NCBI GenBank assembly: GCA_001915025.1
Contig: MNDR01000101.1
Span: forward strand, 23,327-86,241
Length of the DNA: 62,915 nt
Reading direction: 5' to 3'
Source of the DNA: Gemmatimonadetes bacterium 13_2_20CM_2_65_7
GTDB taxonomy: Bacteria > Gemmatimonadota > Gemmatimonadetes > Gemmatimonadales > GWC2-71-9
Shown here piece by piece: positions 26,758 through 34,865 of the stretch; position 1 is the stretch's first letter; the number at the start of each line of letters is the position of its first letter. Under the pieces are notes generated by a model. That model saw only the letters and a program-made list of their open reading frames with translations, was not told where the DNA came from and made no database searches. A program made the translations under genes and the position numbers.

Positions 26758-29136
26758 ATGCGGCGTGGCGCGCTGGTCGCGCTCGCGCTCGCAACGCTTG
26801 TGGGACCGTTGCCGGCGCAGCGGCCGCGCAGATCTCCGCGCCGGACCGCGCCGGCTGCATCCGCCGCCCACCGGCCGGTTCGCACCGTCATTCCCACCCC
26901 GCGGTCGATCCTGGGCTTCGACCCCGGCGATGATCGGAAGCTCGTCGAATGGCCGGTGCTCGTGCGCTACTATGAGGCGCTAGCGAAGGCGAGCGACCGC
27001 GTGGATTACCGGGAGCTCGGCAAGACCACGCTGGGTGCGCCCTTTGTCGCTCTGGTGATCTCGAGTCCAGCGAATCTCCGCCGTCTCGATTACTACCGGC
27101 AGCTCAACGCACAACTGGCCGATCCACGGACGCTGCGGACAAGTCGCGCCGCACGAGAGGCCGTGCAGAACGGCAGGACGATCGTCCTCATCACGTCGAG
27201 CATTCACTCGACTGAAGTCGGCGGTCACCTCTCGCCCGTTGCGCTGGCGTATCGGCTCGCCACCGACACCAGCGCCGCCACGCGAGCGATCCTTGACAAC
27301 GTGATCCTCTGGCTCGTGCCCTCGCAGAACCCCGACGGCGTGACCATCGTCGCGCACTGGTACAACCGCACACTCGGCACGGCCGCCGAGGGGACCGCGC
27401 CACCGGAGCTGTATCACCATTACACCGGCCACGACAATAACCGCGATTGGTACGCCTTCACCCAAGTCGAAACGCAGTTGACGGTCGACTCGCTCTACAA
27501 CGTCTGGCATCCGCAGATCGTGCACGACATCCATCAGATGGAGCAAAGGGGAGCGCGTCTCTTCCTGCCGCCGTATCTCGATCCCGTCGAGCCAAACGTC
27601 GATCCGTTGCTGATCGACGGCGTGAACGCGCTCGGCTCAGAAATCGCATGGGAGCTCGCCGGGCAAGGGAAGACCGGCATCTCGATCAATTCGACCTACG
27701 ACGCCTGGACGCCGGCGCGAGCGTATCAGCATTACCACGGCGGCGTGAGGATTTTATCCGAAACCGCCAGCGCCGATCTCGCCTCTCCAGTCGAGATCCC
27801 GTTCGATCGCCTGGAGGCCCGTTCTCGGGGCTACAACCCGCGCGAGCGATCGTGGAATTTCACGAACCCGTGGCGCGGCGGCCGCTGGACGATCAGGGAC
27901 ATTGTCGCGTATCAAACTGACGGCGCGTACGCGCTGCTCGCCCACGCGGCGACGCAGCGGGAACACTGGCTGGCGAATTTCCTCACTATCGAGACGCGCG
28001 CGGTGCGAGGGTGGCGCGAGTGGCCGTATGGCTACATCATCCCCGCCCGACAGGACTCCGTCGCGCTCAGCGCGCTCCTCGGCATCCTGCACCGCGGCGC
28101 CGTGGAGATTCGTACCGCCCAGCAACCGTTCACGCTGCAAGGACAACGGCACGCCGCGGGAACGTACGTCATCGTGCTGCGGCAACCGTACGCCGCCTTC
28201 GCAAAGACGCTGCTCGAAGTCCAGCACTATCCGGACCGGCGTCAGTATCCCAATGGCCCGCCGGAGAAGCCATACGACGTCACGGCTCAGACGTTGCCGC
28301 TGCTGATGGGCGTGAGCGTGATCGTCGCCACCGACTCGTTGCGAGTTCCGTTGTCGGGGCTGATCACTCCGCGGTCCGTCGCCACCCTCCCCCCGCTCCG
28401 CGACGCGGAGAGGGGGTCAGGGGGTGAGGCCCGGCGCATCGGTCTCTACAAGTCCTACAATGCGGCGATCGACGAAGGCTGGACGCGCTGGGTGTTTGAC
28501 AACGGGAAGGTGCCCTACACCTCGCTCGTCGATTCAGTGGTGCGCGCGGGCAAACTCAAAGAACGGTTCGACGTGATCGTTCTTCCCGATCAATCACCGC
28601 AGGAAATTCTGGAAGGCTTGCCGTCGCGCTATCCCGCGCCGTATCCGGGCGGAGTGGGCTCCGAAGGGAGCGAAGCATTGCGTGAGTTCGTGAACGATGG
28701 CGGAACGCTCATCGCGCTGAACGACGCGAGCCGATTCGCGATCCAGGCGTTGCTGCTGCCGGTGCGCAACGTGCTCGAAGCGACGAGCGAAGAGGATTTC
28801 TACGCTCCAGGCTCGATTTTTCGGCTCGAGCTCGACACGACACAAGGGATCGCTCGCGGATTGCTGCGAGAGACGATCGGCTGGTTCCAGGGAGGACCGG
28901 CATTCGAGGTGCTCGATACCGCGGCCGTGCGCGTGATCGGGCATTGGCCGGACGATCCCGCTCGTGTGCTGCTCTCGGGCTGGGTACTCCACCCCGAGCG
29001 GGTAGCGGGAAAGGCAGCCATCGTCGAAGTGCAACAAGGTGCAGGACGGGTTATCCTCTTCGGCATGCGTCCGCAGTACCGCGGTCAGAGCATTGCCACT
29101 TACGCCTTGCTATTCAATAGCTTACGGGGTCCATGA
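26758..29136 (+). CDS. Exported M14 family zinc carboxypeptidase
   Basis: 792 residues from ATG 26758 with a signal peptide (RRGALVALALATLVGPLPA). The M14 zinc ligands are in SSIHSTEVGG (HxxE), with the third ligand probably in HDIHQMEQRG. NPDGVTIVAHWYNR and HDNNRDWYAF form the substrate-binding region. A long C-terminal part with a glutamine-amidotransferase-like fold is possible (REFVNDGGTLIALND). It trims peptides produced by the S9 enzyme (inference). Around residue 545 a GC-rich palindromic repeat (28384-28430) is translated in frame (PPLRDAERGSGGEARR). The stop overlaps the next ATG (ATGA). Confidence 0.92.
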   Translation: MRRGALVALALATLVGPLPAQRPRRSPRRTAPAASAAHRPVRTVIPTPRSILGFDPGDDRKLVEWPVLVRYYEALAKASDRVDYRELGKTTLGAPFVALVISSPANLRRLDYYRQLNAQLADPRTLRTSRAAREAVQNGRTIVLITSSIHSTEVGGHLSPVALAYRLATDTSAATRAILDNVILWLVPSQNPDGVTIVAHWYNRTLGTAAEGTAPPELYHHYTGHDNNRDWYAFTQVETQLTVDSLYNVWHPQIVHDIHQMEQRGARLFLPPYLDPVEPNVDPLLIDGVNALGSEIAWELAGQGKTGISINSTYDAWTPARAYQHYHGGVRILSETASADLASPVEIPFDRLEARSRGYNPRERSWNFTNPWRGGRWTIRDIVAYQTDGAYALLAHAATQREHWLANFLTIETRAVRGWREWPYGYIIPARQDSVALSALLGILHRGAVEIRTAQQPFTLQGQRHAAGTYVIVLRQPYAAFAKTLLEVQHYPDRRQYPNGPPEKPYDVTAQTLPLLMGVSVIVATDSLRVPLSGLITPRSVATLPPLRDAERGSGGEARRIGLYKSYNAAIDEGWTRWVFDNGKVPYTSLVDSVVRAGKLKERFDVIVLPDQSPQEILEGLPSRYPAPYPGGVGSEGSEALREFVNDGGTLIALNDASRFAIQALLLPVRNVLEATSEEDFYAPGSIFRLELDTTQGIARGLLRETIGWFQGGPAFEVLDTAAVRVIGHWPDDPARVLLSGWVLHPERVAGKAAIVEVQQGAGRVILFGMRPQYRGQSIATYALLFNSLRGP
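28384..28430. repeat. REP-like palindrome embedded in the M14 peptidase gene
   Basis: CTCCGC-GAC-GCGGAG forms a perfect 6-bp hairpin flanked by CCCTCCCCCC on the left and AGGGGGTCAGGGGGTGAGG on the right, which extends pairing. The element is in frame and encodes residues with no obvious fold. This design resembles bacterial REP/palindromic elements that insert between and sometimes within genes. Confidence 0.5.
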
Positions 29137-29171
29137 GGTCTGAATCCTTGCCGCCCGGGGGACCAATTCCT

Positions 29172-30368
29172 ATGTTGGTGGCCCCTATGAGGTTGGCTCG
29201 GCAGGCAGGCGCTGTCTTGCTCTGGGCCGCGACCATGAGTCGCGGCCTTTTTGCGCAGAGCTTACCCGCCTCGCCCGACAGTATGCGGCTGCGGGGCGTC
29301 GAGTTGCGTTACGTCCTCCCTGAACCGCTATTCGACAACACGCCTGCCGCCGAACCCATCAAAGCCCTCTACGTCAACGCATGGGCGTTCGGCTCGAACA
29401 AGCTGGAACATCTCGTGAGACTGGCCGACTCGACCGAGATCAACGCCTTCGTCGTGGACGTGAAGGACGACACGGGCTGCCTGCTCTATCCGTCCGAAGT
29501 CAAAGTCGCGCAGGAAATCGGCGCCACGCGTTGCGTGCGTACGAAGGACGTGCGCTCGCGTCTCGACACGCTCCTCGCCCACGACATCTATCCGATCGCG
29601 CGCATCGTGGTTGCCAAGGATCCGCTGCTCGCTGAACATCGTTCGCGATGGTCGGTGCAGCATCGCGAGGGTGGTCTGTGGCGTGATCGGATCGGCATCG
29701 CCTGGGTGGATGCGTACAATGACTCCGTGTGGATTTATGCGGCGCTGCTCGCCGAGGAAGCGGTTCGGTTGGGCTTCAAGGAAGTGCAGTTCGATTATGT
29801 GCGCTTTCCGGACGAGCCAAAGGAAGCGATGGCGGAGGCCATTTTTCCTGCTCGTCGCGCCCGTGAGACTCAGCGCATGGGCGTTCAGGCGGGGATCGCG
29901 ATCCTCACGAATCGCATCCAGCCGCTGGGCGTGCCGGTCACGTTCGACATTTTCGGTCTGACGTCTGCTGCGACGGGCGACCTCGGCATCGGGCAGGTGT
30001 GGGAAGACTTCATCACGGCCGCTGACGTGGTGCTGCCGATGGTGTATCCCAGTCACTACTATCGCGGCAGTTACGGACTGGCCTGGCCGAACGGCGAGCC
30101 GTACCGCGTCGTCCATAACGCGCTCAGCGAGGCGATCCAGCGCTCGAGTCCGTTCGCGCAGGCCGCAATCATCCGTCCGTATCTCCAGGCGTTCACACTC
30201 GGCCGCCGCAAGCCGCGTTACACGCCGCACGAAATCCGCGAGCAGATTCGCGCCGCCGAGGAATTGGGCATCAAGACGTGGGTGCTCTGGAATCCTCGCA
30301 GCGTGTATCAACGCGATTCACTCCGTCCCTATAAGGACGGCGTGACAGTTACGAGCGGCGATCAGTAG
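29172..30368 (+). CDS. DUF4015 putative glycoside hydrolase, exported
   Basis: 398 residues from ATG 29172 (nine bases after GGGGGA); an ATG at 29133 overlapping the previous stop and one at 29187 are alternatives. The signal peptide runs to about GLFAQS. The core begins IKALYVNAWAFGSNKLEHLV and continues with INAFVVDVKDDTG, GFKEVQFDYVRFPDEP, VTFDIFGL, VLPMVYPSHYYRGSYG and LGIKTWVLWNPR. These motifs follow the (beta/alpha)8 order of DUF4015/GH-like proteins, with QFDYVRFPD carrying a likely catalytic aspartate. It probably acts on a polysaccharide in the periplasm or outside; the substrate is unknown. A terminator-like hairpin lies within its signal-peptide codons (29225-29252). Confidence 0.88.
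   Translation: MLVAPMRLARQAGAVLLWAATMSRGLFAQSLPASPDSMRLRGVELRYVLPEPLFDNTPAAEPIKALYVNAWAFGSNKLEHLVRLADSTEINAFVVDVKDDTGCLLYPSEVKVAQEIGATRCVRTKDVRSRLDTLLAHDIYPIARIVVAKDPLLAEHRSRWSVQHREGGLWRDRIGIAWVDAYNDSVWIYAALLAEEAVRLGFKEVQFDYVRFPDEPKEAMAEAIFPARRARETQRMGVQAGIAILTNRIQPLGVPVTFDIFGLTSAATGDLGIGQVWEDFITAADVVLPMVYPSHYYRGSYGLAWPNGEPYRVVHNALSEAIQRSSPFAQAAIIRPYLQAFTLGRRKPRYTPHEIREQIRAAEELGIKTWVLWNPRSVYQRDSLRPYKDGVTVTSGDQ
29225..29252 (+). terminator. Terminator-like hairpin inside the DUF4015 signal-peptide codons
   Basis: GGCCGCGAC (29225-29233), loop CATGA, and GTCGCGGCC (29239-29247) form a perfect 9-bp stem followed by TTTTT. It has the form of an intrinsic terminator but lies about 55 bases after the chosen start. 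It may be an attenuator or an exaptation of a terminator following the peptidase genes. Confidence 0.45.
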
Positions 30369-30385
30369 CCCCATATTCTCCCGAC

Positions 30386-31117
30386 ATGCGTAGCCTGTTG
30401 ATTCCTCTGGCGCTCGCCGGCGCGGTTGGCGCGTGCTCCGACGCGGGAAGCGTCGATGCCGACGCGATTCGCGGTCCTGAGCTGGCCGCGGTCCGCACGG
30501 CGCTCGATTCCGCTTTTCTGCACGACACGACACTCGACCGCGCGTTCACGGGAGATTCGGGACTCTATGCCCTCATGTCGGCGGTCGTGTTTCCGTTCAT
30601 CGATCGCGCGTCGCATATCGGGGAAGGAACGGATACCACGCGGATCGTCGGCATCGAATTCGATATCGATGCGACGCAGGGCGGGGTGCACGTCGTCAGC
30701 AATCTCACCGCTGTACTCGCGTGGAAGGGCTACGACTCAACCTCGGGCACCGTTGACACCGTGTTCTTTGTCCTCGGATCCGGACGCGCGCCCGTCACCG
30801 ATTCGCTGTGGACGCGATTCACACTCGACACGGCAGGCACCGGAACTGGTTTTGTCGTCCACCAGGCGACTAGTTCGAAGGTCACGAAGTGGTTATCTCA
30901 CGGTGGCCACTTGCGCACCACGTTGAGTCAATACGGCTCCGGCCGAACGCTCGGCGCAGGGAGCACGACGCTCACGGTGTATCGCGGCACCCTGAACGGC
31001 GAGCTCGTCATCGATGCAAAGTTGGTTCCGGATTCTACTACTGCGGTGTCGTCAACGAAGGATTTCGGAAGCGGATCGCGAGCACTGAAGGTGAAAATCC
31101 GCGGCAGCTTACTCTGA
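30386..31117 (+). CDS. Hypothetical lipoprotein
   Basis: 243 residues with a lipoprotein signal RSLLIPLALAGAVGACSDAG (lipobox GAC region). The mature part has no recognised family. It is beta-rich with VVFPFIDRASHIGEGTDTTR, GGVHVVSNLTAVLAWKGYD and a C-terminal HLRTTLSQYGSGRTLG segment. The regular strand pattern suggests a compact beta-sandwich or lipocalin-like fold, but nothing catalytic is visible. It sits 17 bp after the DUF4015 gene on the same strand and may be the last gene of that operon. The 3' end overlaps the convergent aconitase-family gene by 9 bp. Confidence 0.72.
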   Translation: MRSLLIPLALAGAVGACSDAGSVDADAIRGPELAAVRTALDSAFLHDTTLDRAFTGDSGLYALMSAVVFPFIDRASHIGEGTDTTRIVGIEFDIDATQGGVHVVSNLTAVLAWKGYDSTSGTVDTVFFVLGSGRAPVTDSLWTRFTLDTAGTGTGFVVHQATSSKVTKWLSHGGHLRTTLSQYGSGRTLGAGSTTLTVYRGTLNGELVIDAKLVPDSTTAVSSTKDFGSGSRALKVKIRGSLL

Positions 31118-33085
31118 TCGAGAAGTCCACGGCGTGATGTACCCGGTGATCGCCGAGGCGGCCACGGTGTAGGGATTCGCCAAATACAGTTGACCGGGAC
31201 CTGAGCGTCCCGGGAAGTTGCGGTTGATCGCGCTGATCGTGACCTCTTCACGCGTCTTCGATACGCCTGGACCGGCGTTGATGCAGGCGCCGCACGATGG
31301 CTCGAGAAAAGTCGCACCGACCTGCTGAAAGACGTCCAGGTATCCGCGCTCTTCGCAGTAGCGCTTCACATCCTGCGAGCCACACTGAATGAAGAAGCGA
31401 ACCCAGGGCGCGATGCGCTCGCCTCGCCCGGCAGCTTCCGCCAGCACGCGCGCGTACATGTCCATATCCTCTTTCTTCCCCGCGGTGCACGAGCCGGCGT
31501 AAGCGATGTCCACCTTGATCCGCTCGGCGACGTCGTCGATGTACAGACCGTTTCCGGGGTCGCCCGGCAGCGCGATCATCGGACGAATGGCGGCCGCGTC
31601 GATCTCGATAACCTCGCAGTACTCGGCAGCCGCATCGCTTTCGAGCCCCGCGCACAGCTGCTCGGCTTCGGCACGGGACATCTTGCGGTAATCCATGAGG
31701 TACGCGACGGTTTTCGCATCGGGCGCGACGTAGCCCGTAAAACCGCCAACTTCGGCCGTCATGTTGGTCATCGTCGCACGTTCGTCTACCGACAGCGACT
31801 CGACAGCTTCTCCACAGTACTCCACCAGTTTGCCGATGGCGTGCCCGGTCTTCACGTATGGATGGCGCAGCACCTCCAGCATGAAATCCTTTGCCGTGAC
31901 GTTGTCGGGCTTCGTGCCGCGAATTACAACCTTCACGGTTTCGGGCACTTGGAGGCGGACATCGCGTGTGATCCACGAATTGAAGATCGCCGTCGTCCCG
32001 ACGCCGAAGGCGACGCAACCGACCGCGCCCGCGTGTGGCGTATGCGAATCGGAACCGATGATCACCTGACCAGGCAGCGCGTGCGATTCGAGAATCTTCG
32101 AGTGACAGATCGCCTCGGAGCCGTGGCGGCCCAGGCGCAGCTCGCCGTAGAGTTTGATGCCCTGCGCTGCCGCGAATTCGCGCTGCTTTTTCTCGAGCTG
32201 CAGCGCGATGTCGAGGAGACCTTCCTTGACCCGCTCCGGCGTCATCGCTTCGGGCAGGAATGTGAGGTGGTCGCGGAACATGAGGATCGAGCCGGGATCG
32301 TTGACCTTCGCGTTCTTGCCCACCAGCTGCTCGAAAAAGATCGCCGCCATGGGAGTGACGTATTCGTGACTGAAGCGGATGTCGGTCAGCACGAATCCTT
32401 CATCGCCCGGCTTGACGGCTGGGACGCCGATCTTCCCTTTCGCGGCATCCACAACCCAGCGGCGCGCGAGAATCTTTTCCCCTAACGTCATCGGACGACG
32501 CGCGGTCTTGGGTGGATGCAGCACGACATCACCCTTCAGCCGCGCCATGTTGTAATTGAAGAGCCCACCGTGCTCGATGATGCCGCGCGTGATCTCGCCC
32601 TCGCCGGCTGTGAACGCAGAAAGCGGAATGCTCTCGCCCCGGCGCATCTTGTCGAGAATCGAAAAGTCCGTCGTTGTCAGGACGCCGAGGTTCTGGCAAT
32701 TCTCGCGGTAGATGCGCTCGATGCTTTCCGCGACAACCAGTTTGATGCCGGCGCACATCTCGGCGTAGGGCGACTGCTCGCGGGATGAGCCCTTCCCGCG
32801 CCGCTTGCCGCTCACCGCGGCGACGAACCCGCCACGCTTCACGCTGCCGCGCGCAATCGGGAATTCATCGCGGCACTTGAGGCCCAGGTACGGGAATTCT
32901 CCTAACGTTTCGTCGTAGTAGTAGCAGATGTAGGCGGGAGTGATTTCGTCAGTCGATATGTCATCGCGAAGCTTGATCGCAGGCGTCCAGTTTGGGTCTT
33001 CGCCTGCCACCTGGGTGCGCACGAACGCGGGATCCTCGGCCAGATAGAGGATCCGGCCTTCCAACCGGACATTCGCATCGCGCAT
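31109..33085 (-). CDS. Aconitase-family hydratase with swivel domain first (permuted)
   Basis: 658 residues. Unlike AcnA, the small swivel domain is N-terminal: DDISTDEITPAYICYYYDE and GSSREQSPYAE (substrate-binding SSRxQ) come first. The three-domain catalytic part follows (IGSDSHTPHAGAVGCVAFG, AEVGGFTGYVAPDA). The [4Fe-4S] cysteines are in AGSCTAGKKEDMD and EPSCGACINAG. This order is the one in AcnB, but without the AcnB HEAT-like domain. The SCGAC signature and length also fit homoaconitase or isopropylmalate-isomerase relatives, so substrate (citrate, homocitrate, isopropylmalate) is undetermined. It is divergent from the M28 peptidase gene across 53 bp, with promoters presumably overlapping there. 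Confidence 0.88.
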   Translation of the reverse strand: MRDANVRLEGRILYLAEDPAFVRTQVAGEDPNWTPAIKLRDDISTDEITPAYICYYYDETLGEFPYLGLKCRDEFPIARGSVKRGGFVAAVSGKRRGKGSSREQSPYAEMCAGIKLVVAESIERIYRENCQNLGVLTTTDFSILDKMRRGESIPLSAFTAGEGEITRGIIEHGGLFNYNMARLKGDVVLHPPKTARRPMTLGEKILARRWVVDAAKGKIGVPAVKPGDEGFVLTDIRFSHEYVTPMAAIFFEQLVGKNAKVNDPGSILMFRDHLTFLPEAMTPERVKEGLLDIALQLEKKQREFAAAQGIKLYGELRLGRHGSEAICHSKILESHALPGQVIIGSDSHTPHAGAVGCVAFGVGTTAIFNSWITRDVRLQVPETVKVVIRGTKPDNVTAKDFMLEVLRHPYVKTGHAIGKLVEYCGEAVESLSVDERATMTNMTAEVGGFTGYVAPDAKTVAYLMDYRKMSRAEAEQLCAGLESDAAAEYCEVIEIDAAAIRPMIALPGDPGNGLYIDDVAERIKVDIAYAGSCTAGKKEDMDMYARVLAEAAGRGERIAPWVRFFIQCGSQDVKRYCEERGYLDVFQQVGATFLEPSCGACINAGPGVSKTREEVTISAINRNFPGRSGPGQLYLANPYTVAASAITGYITPWTSRSE

Positions 33086-33138
33086 GTGCGAAGTATCACC
33101 ACTTGCCGAGAGGCCAGCAAGCGGATTTTGTTGAGGGC

Positions 33139-34707
33139 GTGATCATCGCCGCCTTCCTCCTTCAAGTAGCCTTCGCGGTGCCGGTCGATACCGCCGCCAT
33201 GGACGCGCATCTCCGGTTTCTCTCCAGTGATCTGCTCGAAGGCCGCGCCCCTGCCACGAGAGGCGGTCGCATCGCCGCGGAGTACATCGCCGCGCAGTTC
33301 GAGGCACTGGGGCTCGAGCCCGCGGGGACTAATGGGACCTACTTCCAGCCGATCGCGCTGGTCGGGATGACCCCGCAGCCCACGTTCGCGTGGGGTAAGG
33401 CGGGCAGGCCCGCAGAGAGTCTTGCTTATCGGGACGCTTTCGTCGCGTGGGGGGAACGACCGGAGGCCGACATCTCCTCCGACGGTGACGTCGTGTTCGT
33501 CGGCTACGGCATTCGCGCCGCGGAATGGAAATGGGACGACTACAAGGGCGCCGATCTACGCGGGAAAATCCTGCTGATGCTCGTCAACGATCCTGGTCTG
33601 GTCGATTCGACCGTATTCCTGGGCAAGATTCTCACGTATTACGGGCGTTGGACGTACAAACTCGAGGAGGCGGCCCGGCAGGGCGCCACAGGCGCGATCC
33701 TGATTCATACGACGGAGAGCGCGACTTATCCGTGGGATGTCGTCCGTGGCTCGTGGTCCGTCGAGCAGTTCAAACTCGACCAACCGCAGTCTCCCAACCT
33801 CGCGTTCGCGGGGTGGGTAACCGAAGCCAGCGCGCGAGCCGCTCTCTCGCAGGTGGGTTTCAATCTCGATTCACTGAGTCGCGCAGCCGCTCGTCGCGAC
33901 TTTCGCCCCGTCAGCACAGGGTTGCGCGCCGCAGCGCGGATTCATAGCGCGCTACGTCGCGTGGCATCGGAGAATGTCGTGGCACGCTGGCCGGGCACCG
34001 ATGCCCGCGTGGGCCAGGAGGCGGTTCTCATTGCGGCGCATTGGGACCACAAAGGAATCGGTCCCGCGGTGCGCGGCGACTCCGTCTACAATGGAGCTGA
34101 GGATAACGCCTCGGGGGTGGCTGCGATCCTGGGCGCGGCCCAGGCGCTCACGCATCTGCCCCGGCCCGCCCGCTCGATTGTACTCATCGCGACGACGGCC
34201 GAAGAAAGCGGCCTGCTGGGTAGTCAGGGCTATGTGCAGCGCCCGCTTATTCCGCTCGCTCGCACGGCGGCGGTCTTGAATCTGGACGTCACCAATGTCC
34301 GAGGCGCGACCCGGGACATTGGCGGGCTGGGTATGGACCGCTCGACGCTCGGGCCAGTCTTCGAAGCCGCGGCACATGCCGAATCGTTAACCGTGCAATC
34401 GCAGCCGGATGTCCGCGGCTCGTTCTTCCGCTCGGATCATTTTCCATTCGCGCGTGCCGGCGTCCCAGCGCTTTCCATCAAGCCGGGCATCGATTTCGTT
34501 GGCCGTCCCAAGGGCTGGGGCGAAGAGCAGGAAAACATCTACAACCAGCAGCGCTATCATCAGCCGAGCGATGAGTACCGGTCGTCGTTCCGCTACGATG
34601 GGTTGGCACAGGAGGTGCGCGTCACCGTCCGCACCGCGCTCGCCGTCGCCAACAATCCGCAGCTGCCGCGGTGGCTGCCATCATCGGAATTCCAGCGCCA
34701 ACCGTAA
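33139..34707 (+). CDS. M28 family aminopeptidase, exported
   Basis: About 522 residues. The signal sequence IIAAFLLQVAFAVPV is followed by a PA-domain insert (about 140-260, ADLRGKILLMLVNDPGL). The M28 catalytic core has AHWDHKGIG (first zinc ligand), NGAEDNASGVAAIL (bridging Asp), TAEESGLLGSQGY (catalytic Glu and ligand Glu) and RSDHFPFARAGVPAL (last ligand His). It is a two-zinc exopeptidase of the periplasm or outside. The start is uncertain: GTG at 33139 lies only one base after GAGGG, while AUC at 33145 lies seven bases after it. The gene ends before a terminator at 34793-34818. Confidence 0.93.
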   Translation: MIIAAFLLQVAFAVPVDTAAMDAHLRFLSSDLLEGRAPATRGGRIAAEYIAAQFEALGLEPAGTNGTYFQPIALVGMTPQPTFAWGKAGRPAESLAYRDAFVAWGERPEADISSDGDVVFVGYGIRAAEWKWDDYKGADLRGKILLMLVNDPGLVDSTVFLGKILTYYGRWTYKLEEAARQGATGAILIHTTESATYPWDVVRGSWSVEQFKLDQPQSPNLAFAGWVTEASARAALSQVGFNLDSLSRAAARRDFRPVSTGLRAAARIHSALRRVASENVVARWPGTDARVGQEAVLIAAHWDHKGIGPAVRGDSVYNGAEDNASGVAAILGAAQALTHLPRPARSIVLIATTAEESGLLGSQGYVQRPLIPLARTAAVLNLDVTNVRGATRDIGGLGMDRSTLGPVFEAAAHAESLTVQSQPDVRGSFFRSDHFPFARAGVPALSIKPGIDFVGRPKGWGEEQENIYNQQRYHQPSDEYRSSFRYDGLAQEVRVTVRTALAVANNPQLPRWLPSSEFQRQP

Positions 34708-34792
34708 CGTGCAGCGCTTTGCATACAAACCGGAAGATCGGAACATCTTGCACGACAAAGGGTTAATGCGTGGCGATTGCCTATTACGCGGG

Positions 34793-34818
34793 AGCGGGGT
34801 AGTTTGCCCCCGCTTTTT
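34793..34818 (+). terminator. Intrinsic terminator after the M28 peptidase
   Basis: AGCGGGG and CCCCGCT form a 7-bp GC-rich stem with an 8-nt loop (TAGTTTGC), followed by TTTTT. It lies 86 bp after the M28 stop and 47 bp before the next gene. The rest of the 158-bp gap shows nothing else clear. Confidence 0.8.
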
Positions 34819-34865
34819 GACCCGGCTGCACCAGCTGTCCCGACCTCCTCGAATTGGAGCGGCGG

